The notes under the pieces were generated by a model. The model saw nothing but the letters and a program-made list of their open reading frames with translations, ran no database searches and had not been told where the DNA came from. From Telluria mixta (GTDB lineage: Bacteria; Pseudomonadota; Gammaproteobacteria; Burkholderiales; Burkholderiaceae_D), in assembly GCF_029223865.1 (NCBI RefSeq), contig NZ_CP119520.1, positions 5,394,001 through 5,458,000 on the forward strand: a stretch of 64,000 bases of DNA, given 5' to 3'. Within the stretch, counting starts at the first letter, position 1. Each line of letters begins with the position of its first letter. Of this stretch, positions 36,701 through 47,300 are shown one piece after another. A program made the position numbers and the translations under genes.

Positions 36701-39625
36701 ATGAATCCACGTCTTGCCTTGCTGCTGGCGCTCGCCGCGGCCGTCCCCGCACATGCCGCGCGCGCGCTCTACGATTTCAATCCCGGCTGGAAGCTGACGG
36801 TGGGCGATCCGTCCGACGCGGCGCGTCCCGGCTTCGACGACAGCGGATGGAAGGCCGTCGGCCTCCCGCACGCATGGAACGAGGACGATGCCTTCCGTAA
36901 GGACATCGCCGACCTGTCGACCGGGATCGCCTGGTATCGCAAGCATTTCAAGGTGCCCGGCCTGAAGCCCGGCCGGAAGGTCTTCCTCGAATTCGAAGGC
37001 GCGCGCCAGGCGGCCGAGGTGTTCGTCAACGGCCGCAAGGTGGCGCTGCACGAGAACGGCATCAATGCGTTCGGCGTCGAGATCTCCAAGGCGCTCGTCG
37101 CCGGCGACAACGTCGTGGCCGTCCGCACGGACAACCGCTGGGACTATCGCGAACAGGCGACGGGCCAGCGTTACCAGTGGAACGACAAGAACTTCTTCGC
37201 GAACTACGGCGGCCTGCCGAAGAACGTGCGCCTGCACGTAACGGAACCCGTGTACCAGACGCTCCCGCTGTATGCGAGCCTCGGCACGACGGGCGTGTAC
37301 GTGTATGCGCGCGACTTCGACATCCCGCGCCGCAAGGCCACCGTGACGGCCGAATCGCAGGTGCGCAACGACTCCACCAAGGCGCACAGGGTCGCGTACG
37401 ACGTCGAGCTGCGCGACAAGGACGGCAGGCGCGTGGCGCGCTTCGGTGCGCCCGCGCAGACGATCGCGCCCGGCGCCACGGTCACCCTGAAAGCCGGCGC
37501 GCCGGTCGCGGGTCTGAACTTCTGGAGCTGGGGCTACGGCTACCTGTACGACGTCGTGACGACCCTGAAGGTCGACGGCAAACCGCTCGACGCGGTCACG
37601 ACCCGCACGGGCTTTCGCAAAACGGCCTTCGGCAACGGGATGATCGCCTTGAACGACCGCGTGATCCAGGTCCACGGCTATGCGCAGCGCACGACGAACG
37701 AATGGCCGGCGGTCGGCAGCGCCGTGCCCGCGTGGCTGTCCGACTACAGCAACGGTCTCGCGCTGGCCAGCAATGCGAACCTGATCCGCTGGATGCACGT
37801 GACGCCCTGGAAGCAGGATGTGGAGTCGCTCGATCGCCTCGGTTTGATGGAGGCGCTGCCGGCCGGCGACTCCGAAGCGGACGTGAAGGACCGCCGCTGG
37901 GAGCAGCGGCTCGAGGTGATGCGCGATGCGATCGTCTACAACCGCAACAACCCCAGCATCGTGTTCTACGAAAGCGGCAACAAGGGCGTCAGCGCGGACC
38001 ACATGCGCGCGATGAAGGCGCTGCGCGACGAGTTCGACCCGTACGGCGGCCGCGCGTCCGGCAGCCGCGAGATGCTGAGCCGGGAGCTGCAGCACATCGC
38101 GGAATACGGCGGCGAGATGCTGTACATAAACAAGAGCGCCGGGATGCCGGTGTGGGCGACGGAGTATTCGCGCGACGAGGCGCTGCGCAAGTACTGGGAT
38201 GAACTCAGCCCGCCGTTCCACAAGGATGGCGACGGACCGCCGCACAAGGGCCAGGACGCGAGCGTCTACAACCGCAACCAGGACAGCTTCGCCATCGAGG
38301 ACGTCCAGCGCTGGTACGACTATTGGCGCGAGCGTCCGGGCACCGGCACGCGCGTGTCCAGCGGCGGCGTGAACATCGTCTTCTCGGACTCGAACACGCA
38401 CCACCGGGGCGCCGAGAATTATCGCCGCAGCGGTGAAGTGGACGCCATGCGAATCCCGAAGGACGGGTTTTACGCGCACCAGGTCATGTGGGACGGCTGG
38501 GTCGACGTGGAGCATCCGCGTGCCCACATCGTCGGACACTGGAACTACCCGCCGGGCACCGTCAAGCCGGTCACCGTCGTCTCCAGTGCGGACAACGTCA
38601 AACTGTTCCTGAACGGGAAGGAAGTCGGGACGGCCGTGCAGAGCGCGCGCTTCCTGTTCACGTTCGACAAGGTGGCGTGGGCGCCGGGCGAACTGAAAGC
38701 GGTCGGTTACGATGCGCAGGGCAGGCAGCTGTGCGAAACAACGCTGGCCACCGCCGGCGCACCGGTCGCATTGAAACTGACGCTCATCGTGTCGCCGCAG
38801 GGCCTGCGTGCCGACGGTGCCGACCTGGCCCTCGTGCAAGTGGAAGTCGTCGACGCCGCCGGCCGCCGTCATCCGCTCGCGCTGGACAAGGTCGACTTCG
38901 ACGTGCAGGGACCGGCCGAATGGCGCGGCGGGATCGCGCAGGGACCGGACAACTTCATCCTCGCGCGGTCGCTGCCGGTGGAGGGCGGCGTGAACCGCGT
39001 GCTGCTGCGCACGACGCCGCAGCCGGGCCGCATCGTCGTCCGTGCCCGCGCGCAGGGACTGGCGCCGGCCGAGGTGGTGCTGGAATCGAAACCCGTCGTC
39101 GTGCAGGGCGGACTCGCGGCACTGCCGCCCGCGCTGTCCGTACACCTGGACCGGGGCCCGACGCCGGCCACGCCATCGTTCACCGTATCGCGCGTGGCCG
39201 TCCCGGTGGCGTCCAGCGATGCGCCGGACGGGAACAAGTCGTTCGACGACGACGAGACGACGGCGTGGACCAGCCTGGCCGGCGCCGCGCCCGCGATCAC
39301 GTACACGCTGGCGCGGCCCGCGCGCCTGTCGGAAGTGGTGCTGAAACTGACGGGCTGGCGCGAACGCAGTTATCCGCTCAAGGTCTACGTGGATGACCAG
39401 GAAGCGTGGAGCGGCCTCACGCCGAAGAGCCTGGGCTACGTCACCCTGCCATTGAAGCCTGTACAAGGCCGCACCGTGCGCATCGTCCTGGCCGGGCAGG
39501 CGGAGGAAGGCGGCGGGATCAGGCTGACGGAGGTGGCCAACCAGGCGAACACGGCGACGGGAACGAAGGGCGTGTCGACGTCGACCCTGTCCATCGTCGA
39601 AGCGGAATTCCATGAAAGGCCCTGA
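36701..39625 (+). CDS. glycoside hydrolase family 2 protein, secreted (974 aa)
   Basis: A signal peptide (about residues 1-19), then the GH2 order: sugar-binding jelly roll with WYRKHFKVPGLKPGRKVFLEFEG, immunoglobulin-like domain, TIM barrel (about 300-600) and C-terminal beta domains. At the place of the usual acid/base Asn-Glu it reads FYESGNKG (Glu424, Asn427, Lys428), so the canonical glutamate is absent and Glu424 could stand in. AEYGGEMLYINKSAG and WATEYSRDEALRKYW follow, with Glu in TEYSR a candidate nucleophile. The subfamily's substrate is uncertain; beta-galactosidase or a uronidase on pectic oligomers are options. An FCD regulator gene follows 3 bp later. Confidence 0.85.
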   Translation: MNPRLALLLALAAAVPAHAARALYDFNPGWKLTVGDPSDAARPGFDDSGWKAVGLPHAWNEDDAFRKDIADLSTGIAWYRKHFKVPGLKPGRKVFLEFEGARQAAEVFVNGRKVALHENGINAFGVEISKALVAGDNVVAVRTDNRWDYREQATGQRYQWNDKNFFANYGGLPKNVRLHVTEPVYQTLPLYASLGTTGVYVYARDFDIPRRKATVTAESQVRNDSTKAHRVAYDVELRDKDGRRVARFGAPAQTIAPGATVTLKAGAPVAGLNFWSWGYGYLYDVVTTLKVDGKPLDAVTTRTGFRKTAFGNGMIALNDRVIQVHGYAQRTTNEWPAVGSAVPAWLSDYSNGLALASNANLIRWMHVTPWKQDVESLDRLGLMEALPAGDSEADVKDRRWEQRLEVMRDAIVYNRNNPSIVFYESGNKGVSADHMRAMKALRDEFDPYGGRASGSREMLSRELQHIAEYGGEMLYINKSAGMPVWATEYSRDEALRKYWDELSPPFHKDGDGPPHKGQDASVYNRNQDSFAIEDVQRWYDYWRERPGTGTRVSSGGVNIVFSDSNTHHRGAENYRRSGEVDAMRIPKDGFYAHQVMWDGWVDVEHPRAHIVGHWNYPPGTVKPVTVVSSADNVKLFLNGKEVGTAVQSARFLFTFDKVAWAPGELKAVGYDAQGRQLCETTLATAGAPVALKLTLIVSPQGLRADGADLALVQVEVVDAAGRRHPLALDKVDFDVQGPAEWRGGIAQGPDNFILARSLPVEGGVNRVLLRTTPQPGRIVVRARAQGLAPAEVVLESKPVVVQGGLAALPPALSVHLDRGPTPATPSFTVSRVAVPVASSDAPDGNKSFDDDETTAWTSLAGAAPAITYTLARPARLSEVVLKLTGWRERSYPLKVYVDDQEAWSGLTPKSLGYVTLPLKPVQGRTVRIVLAGQAEEGGGIRLTEVANQANTATGTKGVSTSTLSIVEAEFHERP

Positions 39626-39628
39626 GCG

Positions 39629-40339
39629 ATGAGCGCCGTCGACGTTCCGTTCCGCCTGGACCGCTCGCGCAACGCCACCGTGCAGGTGTTCGAGCACTTG
39701 CGCGCGCAGATCGTGAGCCTTGCCCTGAAACCGGGGGCCGTGCTGGCGCGGCCCGCGTTGTGCGACTACTTCCAGCTGTCGCAAAGCCCCATCCGCGAAG
39801 CGTTGCTGCGGCTGGAGGAAGAGCGCCTCGTCGACATCTATCCGCAGCACCAGACGCGCGTGCGTCCCATCGATCTCGCGGCAGCGCGCCAGGCGCATTT
39901 CTTCCGGCTGTCCGTGGAACTGGAGATCGCGTGGGTGCTGGCGCGCCAGCCGCGGCCGGACCTGGGCAAGGCGCTGCAGGACCTGGTCGCACGCCAGCGC
40001 GGCTGCCTCGAAGCGGGCGACCTGGAGAATTTCACGCGCATCGACATGGAGTTCCACATGCGCATGTACGAAGAGTCCGAGCTGCCGGACCTGTGGGCCA
40101 TGATGCGCCGCTGCAGCGGGAACCTCGACCGGCTGCGCCGCCTGCACCTGCCGTTGAACGGCAAGGCGCTGTCGATCCTGCAGCAGCATGGCCAGATCGC
40201 GCGCTGCATCGGGCAGGGCGACGCGGCCGGCGCGCAGCGCGCGGTGCGCCAGCACCTGTCCGGCACCCTGCACGCGCTGGACGTGCTGCGTGCCCGCTTT
40301 CCGGACATGATGCTGCCGGCGGACTACGAGCCGGCCTGA
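39629..40339 (+). CDS. GntR family regulator with FCD domain, pectin-locus regulator candidate
   Basis: A 236-residue FCD-type GntR regulator: QVFEHLRAQIVSLALKPG and then LCDYFQLSQSPIREALLRLEEERLV form the winged helix, followed by the helical FCD domain with DLENFTRIDMEFHMRMYE carrying the Asp and His ligand pair. It starts 3 bp after the GH2 gene and is followed by a 290-bp region with repeated ATTGAGCGATT motifs in front of the large TonB receptor. Motif copies also lie before the GH2/lyase pair, so it is the natural candidate regulator of this whole locus. Ligand unknown, perhaps a uronate derivative. Confidence 0.9.
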   Translation: MSAVDVPFRLDRSRNATVQVFEHLRAQIVSLALKPGAVLARPALCDYFQLSQSPIREALLRLEEERLVDIYPQHQTRVRPIDLAAARQAHFFRLSVELEIAWVLARQPRPDLGKALQDLVARQRGCLEAGDLENFTRIDMEFHMRMYEESELPDLWAMMRRCSGNLDRLRRLHLPLNGKALSILQQHGQIARCIGQGDAAGAQRAVRQHLSGTLHALDVLRARFPDMMLPADYEPA

Positions 40340-40629
40340 TGGTCGAGCGTGTGCGAACGAATCGCTCACCCGATTGAGCGATTCGACCGTGTAAGGACGC
40401 GCCACGCGCGTTGCGATAACCACCGATGCGTCAAACGCGCGAATCGGCGGCAAAAAGGAATCGCAATCGTGGCATTGAGCGATTGGTGTGGTGTTTGCGC
40501 ACGCACTTCGCTCACGCCGATGAGTATTTCTGGCTGATATATCACGACGGGTGCGCACGACCCTACACTGTTTTCACGCCGATCCAGACAAAAACAGACC
40601 GCACAGCGGTCCACCAAGGAGACAGAAAA
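40340..40629. promoter_or_regulatory. TonB receptor control region with 11-bp hairpin and repeated ATTGAGCGATT
   Basis: CGAATCGCTCA (40358-40368) and TGAGCGATTCG (40375-40385) form a perfect 11-bp inverted repeat with a 6-nt spacer. ATTGAGCGATT occurs at 40373-40383 and again, exactly, at 40474-40484, 101 bp apart. The hairpin is 19 bp after the FCD regulator's stop and may end its message, but the second copy and those near 36.6 kb argue for an operator. AAGGAGA precedes the receptor ATG. No gene is seen. Confidence 0.6.
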
Positions 40630-43600
40630 ATGCACGACATCCGACAGGTCATCCGCCCCACGCGCCTCGCCTACGCCGTCTCGCTGGCAGTCGCATCGCT
40701 GATGGCGGGCCAGGCCGCGTTCGCGCAGGACAATCCGCCCCCGCAGGACGCGACCAATGCGCAGGCGCCCGCCGGCGGCGCAGGCAGCGCCACCGCCGCA
40801 CCCCAGGGCAATCAAGAGGTCGCGAGCGGCATCGCGACCGTCGTCGTCTCGACGCGCAAATCGCAGCAATCGTCGATCGCCCGCAAGAAGAACGCGGCCA
40901 CCGCGCTGGATTCCATCGTCGCGGAAGACGTCGGCTCGCTGCCGGACCGGAACATCGGCGAGGCGATCTCGCGCATGGCCGGCGTGGCGCTCGACCGCGG
41001 CGATTTCGGCGAGGGCGTCACCGTCGCCATCCGCGGCAACGGCCCAGACCTGACGCGCGTGGAGATCGACGGCATGGCCGTGCAATCGGCCAACAACGCC
41101 GCCAGTGGTCGCGGCAGCGAATTCCGCCAGCTGTCCGCCGACCTGATCAAGAGCGTGGACGTGGTCAAGGGCTCGACGGCCGACATGGTCGAGGGCTCGC
41201 TCGGCGGCGGCATCATCATCAAGACGCGCACGGGCCTCGATTTCAAGGAGCCGTTCGCGTCAGTGCGCGTGGCCGGCACCACCAACAATCTGAACAAGAA
41301 GTGGGAGCCCGACACCAACGTCATCCTGTCGCGTAAATTTTTCGATGACCGGCTCGGCGTGATCCTGAACGCGTCGAAGTCGACGACCGCCAACGAGCAA
41401 CACCAGATGCAGGTCGCGACCAGCGCGGCCGCGGGCTACGCGCGCCTGATCGACTTCGACAACTCGCCGCAGAAGACCTTCACATACAACCCGTCCACGC
41501 TGAACATGGCCGATCCGGCGTCGACGACGCCGGCCGGTCCGGCGGCCGGCTCCACCGGCATTTATCCGTACACGAACGGCACCGGCAACTACAACACGTA
41601 TTCGCCGTACGAGATCCTGACCAAGTCGGCCGCCGCGCAGACCAAGGCGGATTGCTACGGCGCGTTCCCGCAACTGGCCACCACGGACGCGTCGCTGAAA
41701 AACCTGAGCGCATCCAACCGCACGAATGCGGTGAACGAGCGTCAGAACGAATTGATCAGCTGCCTGAACCAGTGGAACGACTACACGCCTTCGCTGGTCC
41801 GCAACAAGATCCAGACCGAGATCGACCGCCGCCAGGACCTCGACCTGCGCGCCGACTTCAAGGTCAACCGCGACCTGACGGTGTACGTCAAGGGCAGCTA
41901 TTCCAAGCGCCATACCGACAACAAGACGTCGTTCCTCAACCTGGGCGGCATGAACGTCAATACGGCCAAGACGTTCGTGGACGCGAACGGGGTGCGCTCG
42001 GTCGCCCCGGGGACGAGCGGCGCCGGCTACTACCTGTATCCGGGTACGGTGAGCTACCTGAGCGGCGGACCGGCCGTACAGGGCGCAGTGACGAACGTCG
42101 ACCCGTCGACCGTCACGGTGGACGCAAGCCATCACGTGACCGGATTCAGCATCAGCGACGGCGCTGCAGGCGTCGACCAGATCTTCCAGAAGTCCGATAC
42201 GATCACCAAGTACTTCCAGACCGGCGGCGAATGGAACCACGACGGCATCAAGGCGGAGTGGATGGTTGGCGACGCCAAGTCCAACTACACGACCGAGATC
42301 TTCCGCACGTCGTTCGCCTCGTACTACGGCGCGGCGCAGCTGTCGGTGACGCCAACCGGCTTGTGGACCTACAACTTCCCGCAGGGGTCGACCTTCGACC
42401 TGTACAAACCCGCGAACTACGCGCGCCTCGTGCAGCCGGCCGCCGCGGCCGCCGTCACCAGCGGGACCACCTACATCAACAACGTGCCGGCCTACACGGC
42501 GAACCAGCAGCCGCTGCTCACGTATTCGCAGCCGCAGCTGACCTACACGCCGGGGATCACGGCGACGGAGGAACGCACCGCGAAGGCGGACTTCACGTTC
42601 CAGGTGCCGGAATCCATCCCGTTCTTCACCCGCTTCAAGACCGGTTTCAACTTCCGCGACACGCGCTACGACACCCGCGGCGGCAACGGCTACCAGGTGA
42701 GCACGGACCCGATCGTCTATGCGATCCCGGGCCTGGTCCGCAGCACTCTCGTGGGCTGCCAGGACACCGCCGGTTCGCTGGGCGCCGGCGGCAACAAGTG
42801 CCAATACGGCTATGTGAAGAGCAATCGCTGGGACAGCCAGAGTTCGGGCACCGTGACCGTGACGCCGCAGCAGTTCCAGGACATCATCGCCAAGTCGCTC
42901 AGCGGGAACATCACCAGTACCCAGCTCTTCAACGGCGCCAACGGCCAGTTCGGTGGTGCCGTGACCAACTGGCCGAACATCGACGTGCAGAAGGTGTTCC
43001 AGCTGGCCGGCATCACGAATGCGAACTTGAACTGCGTCACCAGCTGCACGGGCACCGACGGCAAGACGTACGAAGCGCCCGTGACGCGGATGAGCGAGCG
43101 TTCCGAGGCCCTGTACGTCATGGGCGATTTCAACATCGACCGCATCCCGTTCACCAGCCGCGCGCTGCCGTTCGACTGGGCCGTCGAAGGCAACCTGGGC
43201 TACCGCTACATCCGCACCAAGATCCATGGCATCGGCAACATGCAGTTCCAGTCGATCACGCGCACGGCCTCGTTCGATCCGGCCAGCCCGAACGCGGCCG
43301 GCGGCGTCAACGACGTCACGGTGTCGACCAACACCGCGGTGGACGCCACCACGCACGACTTCCTGCCGATCTATAACCTCGCGATGTGGCTCGTGCCGGA
43401 CAAGTTCGTGGTGCGCTACAACCGCGCCCGCACCGTCGCCCGTCCGCCGGTGACCAATCTGCTGCCGTCGGGCCTGTGCCGCTACGACGAACGCGTCGAT
43501 GCGCAGGGCACCCAGACCTGCACCAAGACCGTCGGCAACCCGGCCCTGCAGGCGCAGAAGAACCTGAACCAGAACTGGAGCGCGGAATACTACCCGAGCA

Positions 43601-44334
43601 AGGACACGATGTTCTCGCTGTCCTACTTCAACCAGCGCGGCATCGTGGGCCCGTCGATTGTGCAGACCGAGAACGGCACGCTGGGCCTGGCCCTGGTCGA
43701 TCCGACGACGGGCAGATCGCTGGCGGAACTGCCGTTCTCGTTCCCGACCTACGACAACGGCGTCCCGACCACCCGCAAGGGCTGGGAGTTCAATACCAAG
43801 ACGGCCTTCACGTTCCTGCCGTGGCGCCTGCGCTACCTCGGCTTCGACGGCAACTACACGAAGCTGGCCTCGGTCACGTCGACCCAGAACATCGTGGACC
43901 TGCTGACCGGCACGCCGCTGCCGCCGCTGCGCGAATCGAAGTTCCAGTACAACTGGGCGATCTGGTACGACGACGGCCGCCTGTCCGCGCGTGTCGCGGT
44001 GCAGGGTGTGGGCAGCTACTTCAACAACATCGCGGGCTCGAGCGCCAACTACCTGAACAACTACCCGAACGCGAGCGGCAACACCCGTCCGCCGGCCTAC
44101 AACCCGGGTTCGCCGAACTTCAAGGACGCGACGCGCTACGTCGACGCCAAGATCCAGTACCGCATCACGCCGGAGTTCGACGTGTTCATCGAAGGCCGCA
44201 ACCTGAACAACGCGGCGACCAGCAACAGCCAGGGTTCGTACGTACCGTTCTCGAACGGCACGCCGAGCATCCTGGACTACAGCTACGCCGGCCGCCGCAT
44301 CATGGTGGGCGCGGACTTCCGCTTCGGCGGTTGA
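40630..44334 (+). CDS. large TonB-dependent receptor (1234 aa)
   Basis: A signal peptide (about residues 1-33, ending AAFA), a Gln/Ala/Gly-rich linker, TonB-box-like TVVVSTRKS, and a plug with DSIVAEDVGSLPDRNIGEAIS and the sequence GNGPDLTRVEIDG. A very long barrel follows, with large loop insertions accounting for about 250 residues beyond the other two receptors here. It ends in FRFGG: two glycines follow the terminal phenylalanine of the usual insertion signal. It lies in a run with GH2 and GH43 genes (3 bp to the next ATG) and likely takes up a large, branched pectic or arabinan-containing oligosaccharide. Confidence 0.93.
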   Translation: MHDIRQVIRPTRLAYAVSLAVASLMAGQAAFAQDNPPPQDATNAQAPAGGAGSATAAPQGNQEVASGIATVVVSTRKSQQSSIARKKNAATALDSIVAEDVGSLPDRNIGEAISRMAGVALDRGDFGEGVTVAIRGNGPDLTRVEIDGMAVQSANNAASGRGSEFRQLSADLIKSVDVVKGSTADMVEGSLGGGIIIKTRTGLDFKEPFASVRVAGTTNNLNKKWEPDTNVILSRKFFDDRLGVILNASKSTTANEQHQMQVATSAAAGYARLIDFDNSPQKTFTYNPSTLNMADPASTTPAGPAAGSTGIYPYTNGTGNYNTYSPYEILTKSAAAQTKADCYGAFPQLATTDASLKNLSASNRTNAVNERQNELISCLNQWNDYTPSLVRNKIQTEIDRRQDLDLRADFKVNRDLTVYVKGSYSKRHTDNKTSFLNLGGMNVNTAKTFVDANGVRSVAPGTSGAGYYLYPGTVSYLSGGPAVQGAVTNVDPSTVTVDASHHVTGFSISDGAAGVDQIFQKSDTITKYFQTGGEWNHDGIKAEWMVGDAKSNYTTEIFRTSFASYYGAAQLSVTPTGLWTYNFPQGSTFDLYKPANYARLVQPAAAAAVTSGTTYINNVPAYTANQQPLLTYSQPQLTYTPGITATEERTAKADFTFQVPESIPFFTRFKTGFNFRDTRYDTRGGNGYQVSTDPIVYAIPGLVRSTLVGCQDTAGSLGAGGNKCQYGYVKSNRWDSQSSGTVTVTPQQFQDIIAKSLSGNITSTQLFNGANGQFGGAVTNWPNIDVQKVFQLAGITNANLNCVTSCTGTDGKTYEAPVTRMSERSEALYVMGDFNIDRIPFTSRALPFDWAVEGNLGYRYIRTKIHGIGNMQFQSITRTASFDPASPNAAGGVNDVTVSTNTAVDATTHDFLPIYNLAMWLVPDKFVVRYNRARTVARPPVTNLLPSGLCRYDERVDAQGTQTCTKTVGNPALQAQKNLNQNWSAEYYPSKDTMFSLSYFNQRGIVGPSIVQTENGTLGLALVDPTTGRSLAELPFSFPTYDNGVPTTRKGWEFNTKTAFTFLPWRLRYLGFDGNYTKLASVTSTQNIVDLLTGTPLPPLRESKFQYNWAIWYDDGRLSARVAVQGVGSYFNNIAGSSANYLNNYPNASGNTRPPAYNPGSPNFKDATRYVDAKIQYRITPEFDVFIEGRNLNNAATSNSQGSYVPFSNGTPSILDYSYAGRRIMVGADFRFGG

Positions 44335-44337
44335 CGC

Positions 44338-47300
44338 ATGAGGAACCTGCTGGGTATCGCCGCGCTGGCCTGGGCCGTATCGGCCGGCACGGCGGACACG
44401 ATCGATCTTGCCGGCGACTGGCGCTTCGCGCTCGACCGCGAAGACGCCGGCGTGGCCGGCCACTGGGAAGGCCGCACGCTGGCGGACCGCATCCGCATCC
44501 CCGGCATCCTGAATGCGCAGGGCTACGGCGACGCCGTCACGGCGCAGACGCCATGGGTGCTGTCGCTGTACGACAAGAACTGGAACCTGCGCGCGGACTA
44601 TGCGGCATTTACGACACCAGGCCAGGTGAAGGTGCCGTTCCTGAGCCAGCCGCCGCGCCACTACCTGGGCGCGGCGTGGTACCAGCGCGATGTCGAGGTG
44701 CCGGCGGCCTGGCGCGGCAAGCGCGTCGTGCTGCACCTGGAGCGGCCTCGCTGGGGTTCCAGCGCGTGGATCGACGACCGTCCGCTGGGTGCCAACGTCT
44801 CCCTCGTGGCGCCGCACGACTATGACCTCGGCCCGCTGGCGCCGGGCAAACACCGCGTGACGGTGCGCGTGGATTCGCGCGTATTGATGGCGTACCGGCC
44901 GGACGCGCACAGCATCTCGGATTCGCTGGGCATGAGCTGGAACGGCATCGTCGGCAAGGCCGAGCTGCGCGCGACGTCGCCCGTCTACATCGCGGATGCC
45001 CAGGTCTTTCCGGACGTTGCGAGCCGCAGCGTGCTCGTGAAACTCAAGGTCGGCAATGGCGGCGGCAAGGCCGGGGCGGGGACGGTCACGGCCAACGGCC
45101 AGCGCATCCCCGTGCGCTGGACGACGGAGGGCGGCAATGCCGAGTTCCGCGTGCAGTACCCGAAGGACGCGCCGACGTGGGACGAGTTCCACCCGGTGCT
45201 GCAGTCGCTGAAGCTGCGCCTCGCAGGACCGGGCGCCGATGACGCGCGCGACGTGTCGTTCGGTTTCGTGCAGGTGGCGGCGCGCGGCACGGACATCCTC
45301 GTCAACGGCCGCCCCGTCTTCCTGCGCGGGACGCACCACGGCGGCGACTTCCCGCTCACGGGCTATCCGCCGACCGACGTCGCCTACTGGAAGAAGATCT
45401 TCGCGATCAACAAGGCGTGGGGCATCAACCATGTCCGCTTCCACTCGTTCACGCCACCGGAAGCGGCATTCCAGGCCGCGGACGAAGTGGGTATCTATCT
45501 GCAGCCGGAACCGGGCATGTGGAACCGGTTCGAGCCCGGTTCGCCCATCGAGACGGCGTTGTACGACGAAACGGAGCGCCTGATCCGCGCCTATGGCAAT
45601 CATCCGTCGTTCCTGCTCCTGAGCCCCAGCAACGAGCCGTCGGGGCGCTGGAAAGAGGTGTTCGCGACATGGACTGCGCGCTTCCGCGCCGAGGATCCGC
45701 GCCGCCTGTACACGAACGGGACGGGCCACACGGAGCCCGTCGTGCCTGAGCTCGACAAGGACGTCGATTACCTCGCGGTGCAGCGCATCGGCCCGAAACC
45801 GCTGCGCAACAAGACGGGCTGGTTCGGGCGCGACTACGCGGCGTCGCTGGACGGCATCCGCGTGCCGGTGCTCGGGCACGAGACGGGCCAGTGGGTCGCG
45901 TATCCGGATTTTTCCATCATCGACAAGTTCACGGGCTACCTGCAGCCGGGGAATTACGAGATCTTCCGCGAGTCCGCCCGCCGCCACGGTGTACTGGACC
46001 GCAACCGCGAGTTCGCGCTGGCGTCGGGCGCGTGGCAGCTCGCGTGCTACAAGGAAGAGATCGAGGCGGCGCTGCGCACGCGCGGCATGAGCGGCTACCA
46101 GCTGCTGGACCTGCACGACTACCTGGGCCAGGGCACGGCGCTCGTCGGCATCCTCGACACGTTCTGGGAACCGAAGGGGTATGCGACGCCGGAGGCCTTC
46201 CGCCGCTTCAACGGCGAGACGGTGCCGCTGGCCCGGCTGACGCGCCCGGTCCTCGCGTCGCGCGACACGTTCGATGTGCCAGTGGAGATTGCGCACTACG
46301 GCGCGCAGCCGCTGCAAGGCGCGCGGCCGTGGTGGCGCATCGAGGACGATGCCGGGCGTGCGGTCCTGGAAGGGCGGTTCGCTGTGCTCGATATCCCGAT
46401 CGGCAAGAACATCCCGCTGGGCCGCGTCGCGGCCGATCTTGCGCGGCTGCCGGCGCCCGCGCACTACCGGCTCGTCGTGGGACTGGACGGCACCGCCGTC
46501 GCCAACGACTGGAATTTCTGGCTGTATCCCGACAAGGTGGATGCGGCCGTCCCCGCCGGCGTGCTCGTGACGCATGCGTGGCCGGACGCCGAGGCGCGGC
46601 TGGCGCAGGGCGGCAAGGTGCTGTACCTGCCGCGCAAGGCGGACCTGGACTGGACGTCGCCGCCGCTCGCGGATGTCCCCGTGTTCTGGAACCGCTTGAT
46701 GAATCCCGCGTGGTCGCGCATGCTGGGCCTGTGGGTCGACCGCGCGCATCCCGCGCTCGCGGGGTTCCCGACCTTCGATCACGTGGACTGGCAGTGGAGC
46801 GACCTCGTGGCGGGCGCCCGCGCGTTCAACCTGGAACGCCTCCCGGCCGGGCTGCGGCCCATCGTCCAGCCCATCGACGACTGGAACCGCAACTACCGGC
46901 TCGGCACCGTGTTCGAGGCGAAGGTGGGCAGCGGCCGGCTGATGGTGGCGACGTTCGACCTCGAGAGCCGCCTGGACGAGCGTCCGGCCGCGCGCCAGTT
47001 GCGCCGCTCGCTACTGGACTACATGGCCGGTCCGCGCTTCGCGCCGGCGACGGCCATCGATCCCGCCACGCTGCGCGCCAGCCTGTTCGACACCCGCGTG
47101 ATGAAAAAGCTCGGCGCGACCGCAAGCGGGTGGCCCGATGCGGCGCATGTCATCGACGGCGACCCGAATACGTATAGCGTTGTCGCGGTGAAGGGCGACG
47201 TACCGCGTCCGCAGCCGGCCTTGACGATCGCGTTCGCGCAGGCCGTCCCGTTCGACGGTCTCGTGCTGATGCCGCGCCAGAACCACCGCGACCACGAGGG

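Noticed and set aside
40358..40385. Reading the 11-bp hairpin simply as a terminator of the FCD regulator
   Set aside because: No T-run follows, and the same motif recurs in other promoter regions, which favours an operator.
41260..46782. 1840-codon open frame on the minus strand, and similar long ones at 36662-40558, 14204-17362 and 4078-6309 (minus) and at 19210-22446 (plus)
   Set aside because: They lie opposite genes with clear family motifs, are rich in Arg, His, Val and Ala, lack any domain, and arise because stop codons are rare on the opposite strand of GC-rich genes.
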